A DNA stretch of 64,000 bases from Nitratireductor pacificus pht-3B (GCF_000300335.1 NZ_AMRM01000006.1:62001-126000), one strand, 5' to 3'. Shown: positions 43,657 to 53,397, counted from the first letter of the stretch. A program made the numbers and translations. The notes: generated by a model not told the origin, from the letters alone.

Positions 43657-46023
43657 ATGACCATACTCGATCGTTTCAAGGCCATGGATTACGGCCCTGC
43701 GCCCGAATCGCGCGGCGAGGCGGACCAGTGGCTGGCCGCCCGCGACCTGGCGAAGACCTTGTTCATCGACGGCGAATGGCGGGCGGCGAAGTCCGGCGCC
43801 CGCTTCACCACCGTCGAGCCGGCCACCGGGGCAGCGCTGGCCGAAATCTCGGAGGCCAGCAGCGGCGATGTAGACGATGCGGTCAAGGCGGCGCGCAAGG
43901 CGCTTTCGGCATGGCGGAAGAAGTCCGGCTATGAGCGTGCCCGCGTGCTCTACGCCATCGGCCGCGGCATGCAGCGCCACGCGCGCCTGTTCGCCGTGCT
44001 GGAATCGCTCGACAACGGCAAGCCGATCCGCGAGAGCCGCGACATCGACGTCCCGCTGGCGATCCGCCATTTCATCCACCATGCGGGCTGGGCGCAGACG
44101 CTCGACCGCGATTTTCCGGGCTTCGAGCCCGCCGGCGTCGTCGGCCAGATCATTCCGTGGAACTTTCCGCTGCTGATGCTCGCCTGGAAGATCGCGCCGG
44201 CGCTCGCCACGGGCTGCACCGTGGTGCTGAAACCGGCCGAGTTCACGCCGCTGACGGCGGTCCTGTTCGCGGAAATCTGCGCACGGGCCGGCGTGCCGAA
44301 GGGCGTCGTCAACATCGTGCAGGGCGGCCCGGAAGCGGGCGAAGCCATCGTCAACCACCCCGACATCGACAAGATCGCCTTCACCGGCTCCTCGGAAGTG
44401 GGCAAGATCATCCGCCGCGCCACCGCCGGCACGGGCAAGAAGATTTCTCTGGAACTCGGCGGCAAGTCCGCTTTCATCGTCTTCGAGGACGCCGATCTAG
44501 ACAGCGCCGTCGAGGGACTTGTGGACGGCATCTGGTTCAACCAGGGCCAGGTCTGCTGCGCCGGCTCCCGCCTTCTCGTCCAGGAGAGCGTCGCCGAGCG
44601 CTTCATCGGCAAGGTGAAGGCGCGGATGAGCCATCTGCGGCTCGGCGACCCGCTCGACAAGAACACCGACATCGGCCCGCTGATCGCTCCCTCGCAGCTC
44701 GCGCGGGTGACCGGCCTCGTTGCCGAAGGCGCGCGGCAGGGCGCGGAATGCTGGCAGCCGGCCTCCGACCTGCCGCAGGGCGGCTATTACCACCTGCCGA
44801 CGCTCGCCACCGGCGTCGCCCCGTCCAACATCCTGGCGCAGGAGGAGGTGTTCGGTCCGGTGCTGGCGGCGATGAGCTTCCGGACGGCCGACGAGGCCGT
44901 GGCGCTGGCCAACAACACCCGCTACGGGCTAGCCGCCTCCATCTGGAGCGAGACCATCAACCGCGCGCTGGAAACCGCGCCGAAGCTGAAGGCCGGCGTT
45001 GTCTGGATCAACGGGACCAACATGTTCGACGCCGCCTGCGGCTTCGGCGGCTACCGCGAGAGCGGCTTCGGCCGCGAGGGCGGTCGCGAGGGGCTGATCG
45101 AGTATCTGGCGCGCGCCAAGACGAAGGGGGAATACAGGCGCATCGAGATACCGGCGGCGAAAGCCGGCGAAAGCGAGGACGGGCTGATCGATCGCACGCC
45201 GAAACTCTTTATCGGCGGCAAGCAGGTGCGGCCGGACGGCAATTACGCCCTCCCCGTCACCACGCCGAAAGGCCGCCTCCTCGGCGAGGTCGGGGCCGGC
45301 AACCGCAAGGACATCCGCAACGCGGTCGCCGCCGCGCGCGCCAGCAAATGGGGTTCGGCGACCGGCTACAACCGCATGCAGGTGCTGTATTTCATGGCGG
45401 AAAACCTCGCCGCGCGCGCCGACGAATTCGCCGCGCGGCTGGCGGCCCTGACGGGCGAGAGCGCCAAGAAGGCGCGGGCCGAGGTCGAGGCCGGCATCGA
45501 ATGCCTGTTCGCCGCCGGCGGACTTGCCGACAAGTATGAAGGCCGCGTCCACCAGCCGCCCATGCGCGCCGTGACGCTGGCGCTGCACGAACCGGCGGGC
45601 GTGGTCGGGATCGTCGCGCCGGACGAGGCGCCGCTTCTGGCGCTGCTTTCCATGCTCGGCCCGGCGCTCGCCATGGGCAATTCGGTGGTTCTCGTGCCGT
45701 CGGAGCGCTATCCGCTGATCGCCACGGACCTCTATCAGGTGATCGAGACCTCAGACCTGCCGGCCGGCAGCGTCAACATCGTCACCGGCGGCAGCGCCGA
45801 GCTTGCGGAAGTGCTCGCCAAACACGACGATCTGGACGGGCTGTGGTGCGTCGGCGATCGGGCGCTGTGCACCACGGTCGAGCGGGAATCGGCCGGCAAT
45901 CTGAAGCGCGTTTGGACCAATGCCGGCCATGCGGTCGACTGGAGCGACGCGGCGCGGCTTGCGGACGATTTCCTCCGCCGCGCAGTCGAGGTGAAGAACG
46001 TCTGGGTGCCCTACGGCGACTGA
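43657..46023 (+). CDS. double-length aldehyde dehydrogenase (full ALDH plus truncated second ALDH)
   Basis: This 788-aa protein has residues 1-490 forming a complete ALDH with Glu266 (LELGGKS), Cys300 (NQGQVCCAGSR), PWNFPLLM and EVFGPVL. Residues about 510-788 repeat the N-terminal half of the fold (LFIGGKQVRPDGNYALPV; EPAGVVGIVAPDEAPLLALLSMLGPALAMGNSVVLVPSE) but end before a catalytic cysteine region. The frame is continuous, so this is a family feature, not a frameshift. Behind deoC it probably oxidises acetaldehyde or a deoxyribose-derived aldehyde with NAD+. It converges with the GntR gene with a 13-bp overlap. Confidence 0.87.
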   Translation: MTILDRFKAMDYGPAPESRGEADQWLAARDLAKTLFIDGEWRAAKSGARFTTVEPATGAALAEISEASSGDVDDAVKAARKALSAWRKKSGYERARVLYAIGRGMQRHARLFAVLESLDNGKPIRESRDIDVPLAIRHFIHHAGWAQTLDRDFPGFEPAGVVGQIIPWNFPLLMLAWKIAPALATGCTVVLKPAEFTPLTAVLFAEICARAGVPKGVVNIVQGGPEAGEAIVNHPDIDKIAFTGSSEVGKIIRRATAGTGKKISLELGGKSAFIVFEDADLDSAVEGLVDGIWFNQGQVCCAGSRLLVQESVAERFIGKVKARMSHLRLGDPLDKNTDIGPLIAPSQLARVTGLVAEGARQGAECWQPASDLPQGGYYHLPTLATGVAPSNILAQEEVFGPVLAAMSFRTADEAVALANNTRYGLAASIWSETINRALETAPKLKAGVVWINGTNMFDAACGFGGYRESGFGREGGREGLIEYLARAKTKGEYRRIEIPAAKAGESEDGLIDRTPKLFIGGKQVRPDGNYALPVTTPKGRLLGEVGAGNRKDIRNAVAAARASKWGSATGYNRMQVLYFMAENLAARADEFAARLAALTGESAKKARAEVEAGIECLFAAGGLADKYEGRVHQPPMRAVTLALHEPAGVVGIVAPDEAPLLALLSMLGPALAMGNSVVLVPSERYPLIATDLYQVIETSDLPAGSVNIVTGGSAELAEVLAKHDDLDGLWCVGDRALCTTVERESAGNLKRVWTNAGHAVDWSDAARLADDFLRRAVEVKNVWVPYGD

Positions 46024-46703
46024 GGGTGGGCGGCGGCGTAGAGCCGGGCGAAGCTCATCGCCACATGCGAGCGCCTGATGTGTCCGACCGCCTCCAGTTC
46101 GCCGCTCTCGATCGCCGCCACGATGTCGGCAACCTCGTGGCGGAAGAAGCGGATCTCGTCCTCCAGCATCGCCTCGTAGCGGGTCAGCCGCGCGGCATTC
46201 TTCAGCCAGATGCGCGTCGTCTGGTAGTAGAGACGCTCCGAGAACTCGCGCAGCGGCTCGTTGCCCGTCAGCGTCATCAGGAGATGGAAGAAGTCCATGT
46301 TGATGCGGGCGAACTCACGCGCATCCGGCTCGCCGCGCAGGCGGTCGCAGCGCGCGAGCAGCGTGCGGAACTCCGCCCGCCGCGCCGCGTCCGGCCGCAC
46401 CGGCGAGAGCTTTCCGATCAGTTCGGCAAGCTCGACGCGCAACTGGTAGACCTGCTGCAGGGAATCGATGTCGATGTCCGTGACGATGGTGCCGACGCCG
46501 TGCATGGAGCGCAGCAGACCCTCGTCCTCCAGGCGGGCGAGGACGCGGCGGATCGGCGTCCGGCTGGTCTCGAACTCCTCCGCCAGGTCCTCCTCGCGCA
46601 GCCGCATGCCCGGCGGATAGTCGAGCATGCAGATGCGTTCGCGCAGCAACGCGTAGATCCGTTCGAACCGCGATCGTCTCTCGCGTCTTGCTCCGCCCGC
46701 CAT
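46011..46703 (-). CDS. GntR/FCD-family regulator of the ectoine island
   Basis: The 230-aa protein has an N-terminal winged helix (RICMLDYPPGMRLREEDLAEEFETSRTPIRRVLARLEDEGLL) and a helical FCD effector domain (YQLRVELAELIGKL; RINMDFFHLLMTLTGNEPL). It starts 2 bp after the deacetylase stop, so it is the third gene of the leftward operon; the frame is open to 46748 within that gene. FCD regulators bind TTGTNNACAA-type sites, and two such sites lie in the divergent promoter at 49132 and 49226. It is not the MocR-type EnuR known from other ectoine clusters. Confidence 0.87.
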   Translation of the reverse strand: MAGGARRERRSRFERIYALLRERICMLDYPPGMRLREEDLAEEFETSRTPIRRVLARLEDEGLLRSMHGVGTIVTDIDIDSLQQVYQLRVELAELIGKLSPVRPDAARRAEFRTLLARCDRLRGEPDAREFARINMDFFHLLMTLTGNEPLREFSERLYYQTTRIWLKNAARLTRYEAMLEDEIRFFRHEVADIVAAIESGELEAVGHIRRSHVAMSFARLYAAAHPQSP

Positions 46704-46705
46704 GC

Positions 46706-47872
46706 TCAGCCCAGTTTCCCCAACAGCCGCTCCAGCATAGAGAGACATTCGGACAACTGGTCAAGGCCGACGAACTCGTCGGCCTTGTGCGCCTGCTCGA
46801 TGGAGCCCGGCCCGCAGATCACCGAGGAGATGCCGGCCTTCTGGAACAGTCCCGCCTCGGTGCCGAACGCCACCACTTCCGCCTCGCTGAGCCCGGTCAG
46901 CTCGGAAACGATGCGCCGCGCCTCCGATTCGCTCACGGGCTCCAGCCCGTCCACCTCGCCGATGACATGGGTGACGATATCCGCCTCGGCGTATACGGCC
47001 CGCATCGCGGGCAGCAGCTCGCGGGCCACATAGGCCCCGATCCCCTCCTTGACGAAGTCCGCGTCCGCCTCCTGCACGGGCCGCATCTCCCAGTCGACCG
47101 CGCATTGGCCGGCGATGACGTTGTGCGCCACGCCACCGGCGATGCGGCCGATCTGCAGCGTGGTCCAGGGGGGCTGGAACCGGCTGTTGTCCGGCGCCCT
47201 GCCCTTCAGCTCCTCGGCGAGCCTCATCAGCCGCGTGATGTAGCGAACGGCGTATTCGACGGCGTTGACGCCGCGCGCAGGATCGGACCCGTGCCCTTCC
47301 AGCCCGCGGAACTCGGTCGTGTATTCGAAGCAGCCCTTGTGGCCCTCGATGATGCGCATCATCGTCGGCTCGCCGATGATGGCGACGGAGGGGCGTATCT
47401 CCTGCCGCTCCAGTTCCTTCACCAGAGCCCGCCCGCCGAGGCAGCCGACCTCCTCGTCGTAGGTGAAGGCGAAGTGCAATGGCCGCTTCAGCGTGGCCGC
47501 GGCGAAATCGGGCGCCATGGCCAGGCAGCAGGCGATGAAGCCCTTCATGTCGCATGTCCCGCGTCCGTAGAGCCGGCCGTCCGCCTCGCGCAGGATGAAG
47601 GGATCGCCGGTCCAGTCCTGGCCAGCGACGGGAACCACGTCGGAATGGCCGGAGAGGACGATGCCGCCATCGCCCTCCGGTCCCAACGTGGCGAACAGGT
47701 TCGACTTGGTGCCGGTCTCGTCCAGCGTCACCGAGAGCCGCGCGCCAAAACCGCTCAGCGCGTCGCCGGCATAGGCGATCAGCTCCAGGTTGCTGTCGGC
47801 CGAAATGGTGGGAAACCCCACCAGATCGGCCAGAATGCGCCGGGTTTCATCAAGGCGTGAATGAACGGCCAC
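46706..47872 (-). CDS. M20-family (ArgE-type) deacetylase, probable N-acetyl-diaminobutyrate deacetylase
   Basis: This 388-aa zinc amidohydrolase has the co-catalytic motifs SGHSDVVPVAG, GRGTCDMKGF, TYDEEVGCLGG and IIGEPT, plus an M20 dimerisation domain. It resembles acetylornithine deacetylase. Start is GTG 47872, 3 bp after the ectoine-hydrolase stop. By position it should deacetylate the acetyl-2,4-diaminobutyrate produced by ectoine hydrolase, a step done elsewhere by the AstE/AspA-type DoeB/EutE, which is absent here. Acetylornithine and acetyldiaminobutyrate differ by one methylene, which makes the role plausible. Confidence 0.85.
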   Translation of the reverse strand: MAVHSRLDETRRILADLVGFPTISADSNLELIAYAGDALSGFGARLSVTLDETGTKSNLFATLGPEGDGGIVLSGHSDVVPVAGQDWTGDPFILREADGRLYGRGTCDMKGFIACCLAMAPDFAAATLKRPLHFAFTYDEEVGCLGGRALVKELERQEIRPSVAIIGEPTMMRIIEGHKGCFEYTTEFRGLEGHGSDPARGVNAVEYAVRYITRLMRLAEELKGRAPDNSRFQPPWTTLQIGRIAGGVAHNVIAGQCAVDWEMRPVQEADADFVKEGIGAYVARELLPAMRAVYAEADIVTHVIGEVDGLEPVSESEARRIVSELTGLSEAEVVAFGTEAGLFQKAGISSVICGPGSIEQAHKADEFVGLDQLSECLSMLERLLGKLG

Positions 47873-47875
47873 GGC

Positions 47876-49060
47876 TCAATCCTTGACGATCAGTTCGCGC
47901 GGCCGGCGGCAGAGCGCCTCGGCGGGACCTTCCGGCTTGATGAGAATGCTCTCGGTGATCTCCAGCCCCCAATCGGCCATCCACAGGCCGGGCATGAAAT
48001 GGAAGGTCATGCCGGCTTCCAGCACGGTCTCGTCCTCGCGGCGCAGCGAGATGGTGCGCTCGCCCCAGTCCGGCGGATAGGAAATGCCGATCGGATAGCC
48101 GCAGCGACCGTCGCGCGAGATGCCGGCCTTCTCCAGCGCCGCATAGAGCGCATCGGCGATCTGGCCGGCCCGGTTGCCCGGGCGGGCGATTTCAAGTCCG
48201 GCCTCGATGCCTTCCTGCAGCGCCTTCTCCGCGTCCAGCATGTGCTGCGGCGGCTTGCCTAGGAAGACCGTGCGGCAGAGCGGCGCGTGATAGCGCCGGT
48301 AGCAGCCGGCGATCTCGAAGAAGGTCGCGTGTCCCTGCTCGAAGCGGCGGCCGTCCCAGGTCAGATGCGGCGCGGCCGCGTCGGACCCCGACGGCAGCAG
48401 CGGCACGATCGCCGGATACTCGCCCCAGTCGTCATCGACGCCGCGAATGGCGTCGGCATAGATCTCGGCCACCAGATCGTTCTTCTTCATGCCCGGCTCG
48501 ATGCGCTCGACGATGCCGTCGATCATCTTCTCGGAAATGCGCGCGGCGCGGCGCATGAAGACGATCTCCTCCTCCGACTTGACGGCGCGCTGCCAGTTCA
48601 CCAGCGCCGTGGCGTCGACGAAGGTCGCGTCGGGGAGCTCCTCCTTCAGGACCAGATAGGCCTTGGCGGAGAAATAGTAGTTCTCCAGCTCCACCCCGAT
48701 GCGCTTGTTGCCGTAGCCGTAGGCGCGCAGGATCTCCGCCAGATGCTGCATGGGATGCAGGGTATTGGCCTGCACGTAGTGATCGGGATAGCGCAGCACC
48801 CGCGCGTCATCCATGTAGACGGTGCGCACCGCGCCGTTCCCGTCCATCGACCGCCCCCACCAGAGCGGTTCCTCGTCCTTCAGGACGATGACGCCCTGGT
48901 GCACGTAGAAGGACCACCCGTCATACCCCGTCAGCCAGGCCATGTTGGAAGGATCCTCGACAAACAGGATGTCGATCCCCTTCGCCTCCATGGCGGCGCG
49001 GGTCTTTTCGAGGCGCGCGGCATATTCCTGCGCGCTGAAGGGCATTTGGACTGCTGGCAT
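47876..49060 (-). CDS. doeA: ectoine hydrolase (M24-fold, DoeA/EutD)
   Basis: This 394-aa pita-bread-fold protein contains NMAWLTGYDGWSFYVHQGVIVL, typical of ectoine hydrolases, and YPIGISYPPDWGERTISLR. In place of the Asp ligands of metallopeptidases it has FFEIAGCYRRYHAPLCR, in line with the reported metal independence of EutD. It opens the ectoine ring to N-acetyl-diaminobutyrate. ATG 49060 has GGAGGATAT directly upstream. It is the first gene of the leftward operon and divergent from ehuB. Confidence 0.88.
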   Translation of the reverse strand: MPAVQMPFSAQEYAARLEKTRAAMEAKGIDILFVEDPSNMAWLTGYDGWSFYVHQGVIVLKDEEPLWWGRSMDGNGAVRTVYMDDARVLRYPDHYVQANTLHPMQHLAEILRAYGYGNKRIGVELENYYFSAKAYLVLKEELPDATFVDATALVNWQRAVKSEEEIVFMRRAARISEKMIDGIVERIEPGMKKNDLVAEIYADAIRGVDDDWGEYPAIVPLLPSGSDAAAPHLTWDGRRFEQGHATFFEIAGCYRRYHAPLCRTVFLGKPPQHMLDAEKALQEGIEAGLEIARPGNRAGQIADALYAALEKAGISRDGRCGYPIGISYPPDWGERTISLRREDETVLEAGMTFHFMPGLWMADWGLEITESILIKPEGPAEALCRRPRELIVKD

Positions 49061-49131
49061 ATATCCTCCGGACCGGAAAGACCGGGCGGTCCAGCCGCCC
49101 GGAAACAGAACCACTCATCGGCATTTCCGCC

Positions 49132-49141
49132 TTGTGTACAA
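49132..49141. promoter_or_regulatory. candidate GntR/FCD operator, copy 1
   Basis: TTGTGTACAA has half-sites TTGT/ACAA around a 2-bp centre, the core format of FadR/FCD-type operators. It lies 72 bp upstream of the ectoine-hydrolase start. Confidence 0.6.
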
Positions 49142-49225
49142 CTACTCCATCAACACAATTCAACTGGCGACAACAGCAAGAAAGCGACATGAAAAGTCGT
49201 TGACTTTATCTCTGGCCGCATGATG

Positions 49226-49235
49226 TTGTGTACAA
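49226..49235. promoter_or_regulatory. candidate GntR/FCD operator, copy 2
   Basis: This is an identical TTGTGTACAA, 94 bp from copy 1 (close to nine helical turns) and 51 bp upstream of the ehuB start. The pair frames the divergent promoter region 49061-49286, which suggests joint control and possibly looping. Confidence 0.6.
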
Positions 49236-49286
49236 ATGACCCGTCGGTCAACAATCTCGATCAAACCAACGACAATGGGAGACGTC

Positions 49287-50144
49287 ATGAGACGCACGGT
49301 TCTGAAAGGTATGCTCGCGCTCGGAGCGCTGGCGCTTTCTCTGGGCACTGCCGCAACCACCGCCCAGGCGCAGGACGCGCTCGAACGCGCGAAAGAGTCC
49401 GGCTACATCCGCGTCGGCTTCGCCAACGAAGCCCCCTATGGGTTCGCAACCCCCGATGGCAAGCTGACCGGCGAAGCGCCGGAAGTCGCCAAGGCCATCC
49501 TCGCGAAGATGGGCATTGAGGAAGTGGACGGCGTGCTGACCGAGTTCGGCTCGCTCATCCCCGGCCTGAAAGCCGGCCGTTTCGACATCATCGCCGCCGG
49601 CATGTTCATCAATCCGAAGCGCTGCGAGCAGGTGCAGTTCTCCGAACCGTCCTACGGCATCGGCCAGGCGTTCCTGGTCGCCGAGGGCAACCCGAAGGGC
49701 ATCACGGACTACGGCACGGTGGCCGGCAATGGCGACCTGAAGCTCGCCGTGATGGCCGGCGCCGTCGAGAAGGGCTATGCCGAGAAGGCCGGCGTCGCCG
49801 AAGGCCAGCTGGTGATCCTGCCCGACCAGTCGAGCCTTGTCAGCGCCGTCAAGGCCGGCCGCGCCGACGCTGCGGCGCTTACGGCCCTTTCCATCGCCCG
49901 GATGGCCGACAACAATGAAGGCGTCGAATCGACAGAACCCTTCGGCGAGGTGGCCGGCGAATCCGTGAAGGGCCATGGCGGCTTCGCCTTCCGCCCCGAG
50001 GACAAGGCGCTTTACGAGGAATTCAACAAGAACCTCAAGGAGTTCATCGGTTCGGACGAGCATGTCGCGCTCGTGACGCCGTTCGGCTTCGGCAAGGGAT
50101 ATCTGCCCAACAAGTCGACCGAAGAACTCTGCGCCGGCGAGTAG
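49287..50144 (+). CDS. ehuB: ectoine/hydroxyectoine ABC transporter substrate-binding protein
   Basis: This 285-aa periplasmic protein has a signal peptide (about 1-25). It belongs to the polar-amino-acid binding family and matches Ehu[33 protein letters not shown] and [26 protein letters not shown]. Start ATG 49287 follows GGGAG with 5-nt spacing; ATG 49275 and 49236 are less likely. It is the first gene of the long rightward operon. A perfect hairpin follows its stop. Confidence 0.92.
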   Translation: MRRTVLKGMLALGALALSLGTAATTAQAQDALERAKESGYIRVGFANEAPYGFATPDGKLTGEAPEVAKAILAKMGIEEVDGVLTEFGSLIPGLKAGRFDIIAAGMFINPKRCEQVQFSEPSYGIGQAFLVAEGNPKGITDYGTVAGNGDLKLAVMAGAVEKGYAEKAGVAEGQLVILPDQSSLVSAVKAGRADAAALTALSIARMADNNEGVESTEPFGEVAGESVKGHGGFAFRPEDKALYEEFNKNLKEFIGSDEHVALVTPFGFGKGYLPNKSTEELCAGE

Positions 50145-50156
50145 GCGCAGCCGATG

Positions 50157-50179
50157 GCCGGCCGGTTCCTCCGGCCGGC
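50157..50179 (+). promoter_or_regulatory. intercistronic hairpin after ehuB
   Basis: GCCGGCCGG (50157-50165) and CCGGCCGGC (50171-50179) form a perfect 9-bp stem with loop TTCCT and no T-tract. It is the same arrangement as after the other binding-protein genes in this window. Confidence 0.65.
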
Positions 50180-50203
50180 AACTGACAAACCGGAGGGGAC
50201 GGC

Positions 50204-50926
50204 ATGCAGCTTCGCCCGCTTGCGATCTGTGCCATCGTGTTCTTTACGGCGGGCCTTGCCGTAGCCAGTTTCGCGAATTTCAGGGAGTTCATCCCCGGCT
50301 TGCTGCAGGGTGCCTGGATCACCGTCCAGATCACCATCGGCGGCTGCATCGTCGCCGTCGTTGCCGCCCTCCTCGCGGCCATCGCCAGAATGTACGGCCC
50401 CGCACCGCTCCGCTGGCTGGCGGTCAGCTATATCGAGCTGTTCCGCGGCACGTCCGCGCTGGTGCAACTGTTCTGGCTCTTCTTCGTGCTGCCGCATTTC
50501 GGCATCGTGCTCGAACCGATGAGCGTCGCCATCGCGGCGCTCGGGCTGAATGTCGGCGCCTATGGGGCGGAAGTGGTGCGCGGGGCGATCACCGCGGTGC
50601 CGCGTGGCCAGTGGGAAGCCTCCGTCGCGCTCAACATGCCGCGCAAGCTCGCCCTGCGCCGCATCATCCTGCCGCAGGCCTTCGCGGCGATGATCCCGCC
50701 CTGGGGCAATCTCTTCATCGAACTCCTGAAGGCGACGGCGCTGGTGTCGCTGATCACCATCTCGGACCTCGCCTTCAAGGCGCAGCAGATGAACCAGACG
50801 ACCTTCCGCACGGTCGAGATCTTCTCCATCGTGCTGGTCATGTATCTCGCCATATCGATCCTGATCACGGTCGGCATGCGCGCCCTCGAAACCGTCGCCG
50901 CGCGCGGCATGGCACGCGGGAGATAG
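50204..50926 (+). CDS. ehuC: ectoine/hydroxyectoine ABC transporter permease
   Basis: This 240-aa polar-amino-acid-type permease has about five helices. [22 protein letters not shown] and the EAA loop [25 protein letters not shown] are typical. A CGGAGGGGAC ribosome site precedes the ATG. It pairs with the next permease. Confidence 0.92.
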   Translation: MQLRPLAICAIVFFTAGLAVASFANFREFIPGLLQGAWITVQITIGGCIVAVVAALLAAIARMYGPAPLRWLAVSYIELFRGTSALVQLFWLFFVLPHFGIVLEPMSVAIAALGLNVGAYGAEVVRGAITAVPRGQWEASVALNMPRKLALRRIILPQAFAAMIPPWGNLFIELLKATALVSLITISDLAFKAQQMNQTTFRTVEIFSIVLVMYLAISILITVGMRALETVAARGMARGR

Positions 50927-50929
50927 GCG

Positions 50930-51607
50930 ATGTTCTGGGACTGGAACTACGTCTGGGAGATCATGCCGACGCTGCTTCGCGCCTCCGTGGTGACGATCGA
51001 GGCAACGCTCCTCGGCTTCGCCCTCGCCGCCGTGCTGGGCCTCGTCATGGCCATCCTGCGCATGTCGAAATCCCAATGGATCAGCGTCCCGACGGCCGCC
51101 GTGATCGAGTTCATCCGCTCGACGCCGCTGCTGATCCAGATCTTCTTCATCTTCTTCGTGTTTCCGGAGTTCGGCCTGGTCCTGCCGGCGATGACGGCCG
51201 GCGTCATCGCGCTCGGCCTGCACTACGGCGCCTATTGCTCGGAAGTCTACCGCGCGGGCCTGGAGAACGTGCCGCGCGGGCAATGGGAAGCCTCCACAGC
51301 GCTCAATCTCAGCCCCTACATCACCTTCCGGGACATCATCATTCCACAGGCCATACCGCCCGTGATCCCGGCGCTCGGCAACTATCTGGTCGCGCTGTTC
51401 AAGGAAACGCCGCTCCTCTCGGCCATCGCCGTCCTGGAGCTGATGCAGACGGCGAAGATCCTCGGCTCCGAGAGCTTCCGCTATGTCGAGCCGATTACCC
51501 TGGTCGGCGGCTTCTTTCTCATCATGAGCCTGGTCGCGTCGATGTTCATCCGCCAGGTGGAAAGCTCCCTCAATCGCAGCCTGCGCAACCCCGGAGGCGA
51601 CAAATGA
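50930..51607 (+). CDS. ehuD: ectoine/hydroxyectoine ABC transporter permease
   Basis: This 225-aa second permease subunit has [25 protein letters not shown] and the EAA loop [25 protein letters not shown]. It starts 3 bp after ehuC and overlaps the ATPase gene by 4 nt. Confidence 0.92.
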   Translation: MFWDWNYVWEIMPTLLRASVVTIEATLLGFALAAVLGLVMAILRMSKSQWISVPTAAVIEFIRSTPLLIQIFFIFFVFPEFGLVLPAMTAGVIALGLHYGAYCSEVYRAGLENVPRGQWEASTALNLSPYITFRDIIIPQAIPPVIPALGNYLVALFKETPLLSAIAVLELMQTAKILGSESFRYVEPITLVGGFFLIMSLVASMFIRQVESSLNRSLRNPGGDK

Positions 51608-52380
51608 CGACCCCGATGGTCAAGTTCGACAACGTAACCAAGCGCTATGGCTCGCTGACGGTGCTCGATTCCCTCAATCTGGAGATCGCACCCAACGAGA
51701 AGGTGGCGATCATCGGCCCGTCCGGCTCCGGCAAGACGACGGTGCTGCGCATGCTGATGACGCTGGAGCGCATCAATGACGGTGTCATCTACGTCGATGG
51801 CGAGCCGATGACCCACATGGAGAAGAACGGCGCGCTGGTGCCGGCGAGCGAGCGCCACCTGCGCCGGGTGCGCGGCAATATCGGCATGGTGTTCCAGCAC
51901 TTCAACCTGTTCCCGCACATGTCGGCGCTCAAGAACTGCATGGAGGCGCCGATCCATGTGCTCGGCCTGCCGCGCGTCGAGGCGGAGGAGCGGGCGGCCG
52001 AACTGCTCGATATGGTCGGCCTCGGAGACAAGAAGGGCCACTATCCCAGCCAGCTCTCCGGCGGCCAGCAGCAGCGCGTGGCGATCGCCCGCGCCCTGGC
52101 GATGCGCCCCAAGGTCATGCTGTTCGACGAGGTGACCTCGGCGCTCGACCCCGAACTGGTGGGCGAGGTCCTGCAGGTGATCCGCAGGCTCGCGAAGGAA
52201 CACAGCCTGACCATGCTGATGGTGACGCACCAGATGGGCTTCGCCAAGGAATTCGCCGACCGGGTCTGCTTCTTCCATTCCGGCAAGATCGCCGAACAGG
52301 GCGCGCCGGAAGACCTTTTCAACAATCCACGGGAAGAGCGCACGCAGCAGTTTCTGAGCGCCGTTCTGGAAGCCGGCTGA
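51604..52380 (+). CDS. ehuA: ectoine/hydroxyectoine ABC transporter ATP-binding protein
   Basis: The 258-aa ATPase has Walker [11 protein letters not shown]-loop [16 protein letters not shown], signature [16 protein letters not shown] and Walker [13 protein letters not shown]. An insertion after Walker A ([22 protein letters not shown]) is typical of EhuA relatives. In other organisms ehuA often comes first; here it is last of the four importer genes. The next gene starts 3 bp later. Confidence 0.93.
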   Translation: MTTPMVKFDNVTKRYGSLTVLDSLNLEIAPNEKVAIIGPSGSGKTTVLRMLMTLERINDGVIYVDGEPMTHMEKNGALVPASERHLRRVRGNIGMVFQHFNLFPHMSALKNCMEAPIHVLGLPRVEAEERAAELLDMVGLGDKKGHYPSQLSGGQQQRVAIARALAMRPKVMLFDEVTSALDPELVGEVLQVIRRLAKEHSLTMLMVTHQMGFAKEFADRVCFFHSGKIAEQGAPEDLFNNPREERTQQFLSAVLEAG

Positions 52381-52383
52381 ACC

Positions 52384-53397
52384 ATGGCGGATCTGACGCT
52401 CGCCGACGTCCTGGCGGCGCGCCGGAGGATTTCCGGCGTGGCGACGCTCGGGACGCCGCTGGTCCCCTCGCCCCATCTGGAAGCGCTTGCCGGCGGCCCT
52501 TTCCTGCTCAAGCTGGAGATCGGCCAGGCGACGGGCGCTTTCAAGCTGCGCGGCGCGGCCAACGCGGTGTTCAGCCTTTCCGACGACGCCACGGGGGTCA
52601 CATGCTGTTCGACGGGCAATCATGGCCGGGCCGTCGCCTATGCCGCGCGGGCGCGCGGCCTCGGCGCGGTCGTCTGCATGTCGAGGCTGGTGCCGCAGGC
52701 CAAGGTCGACGGCATTCGCGCGCTGGGAGCGGAAGCCCGCATCATCGGCGGCAGCCAGGACGAGGCCCAGCTCGAAAGCCGGCGGCTGGCGGAAGAGGAA
52801 GGGTTCTGCGAGGTCTCCCCCTTCGACGATCCTCACGTGATCGCCGGACAGGGCACGATCGGCCTCGAGCTTCTGGAACAGTGTCCGGACCTCGCGACCG
52901 TTCTCGTTCCCCTGTCAGGCGGCGGCCTCGCTGGCGGCATCGCCGCCACCGTCAAGCAGATCAAGCCGTCGATCCGCGTGATCGGCATCACCATGGAGCG
53001 GGGCGCGGCCATGTACCAGTCGGTCAGGGCGGGACATCCCGTGCCGGTCACCGAAGTGGCCAGCCTGGCGGATTCGCTGGGCGGCGGGATCGGCGAGGAC
53101 AACCGCCACTCGTTCGGGCTTTGCCAAAAATACCTGGACGAGATCGTCCTCGTCACCGAGGAAGAGATCTACCGGGCCATGCAGGCGCATTACTTCGAGG
53201 ACCGGATCGTCTGCGAGGGAGCGAGCGCGGTCGGAGCCGCCGCCCTGATCGCCGGCAAGATCGGGCCTACGCTCGGCCCCGTGGCCAGCATCATCACCGG
53301 GCGCAATGTCGACATGGCCGTGTTCACCGACATCGTGTCCGGCCGCGACGTGACGCTCGGCGACTGGACCCTCAGAGGAAAACCCCATGCCGCATGA
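52384..53397 (+). CDS. eutB: hydroxyectoine utilization dehydratase EutB (PLP fold-type II)
   Basis: This 337-aa threonine-dehydratase-like enzyme has the PLP lysine in TGAFKLRGAAN, the phosphate loop PLSGGGLAGG and CCSTGNHGRAVAYAARARG. EutB is thought to dehydrate hydroxyectoine as the first step of its conversion to ectoine. Assignment is supported by its place between the importer and eutC. It overlaps eutC by 11 nt. Confidence 0.9.
   Translation: MADLTLADVLAARRRISGVATLGTPLVPSPHLEALAGGPFLLKLEIGQATGAFKLRGAANAVFSLSDDATGVTCCSTGNHGRAVAYAARARGLGAVVCMSRLVPQAKVDGIRALGAEARIIGGSQDEAQLESRRLAEEEGFCEVSPFDDPHVIAGQGTIGLELLEQCPDLATVLVPLSGGGLAGGIAATVKQIKPSIRVIGITMERGAAMYQSVRAGHPVPVTEVASLADSLGGGIGEDNRHSFGLCQKYLDEIVLVTEEEIYRAMQAHYFEDRIVCEGASAVGAAALIAGKIGPTLGPVASIITGRNVDMAVFTDIVSGRDVTLGDWTLRGKPHAA

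Noticed and set aside
43657-46023. Second half of the long aldehyde dehydrogenase as a sign of a frameshifted or degraded duplicate
   Set aside because: The reading frame is uninterrupted over 788 codons and the architecture is known to me from other long ALDHs.
47876-49060. Xaa-Pro aminopeptidase or other M24 metallopeptidase
   Set aside because: The Asp metal ligands are missing and the LTGYDGWSFYVHQ block plus neighbours identify an ectoine hydrolase.
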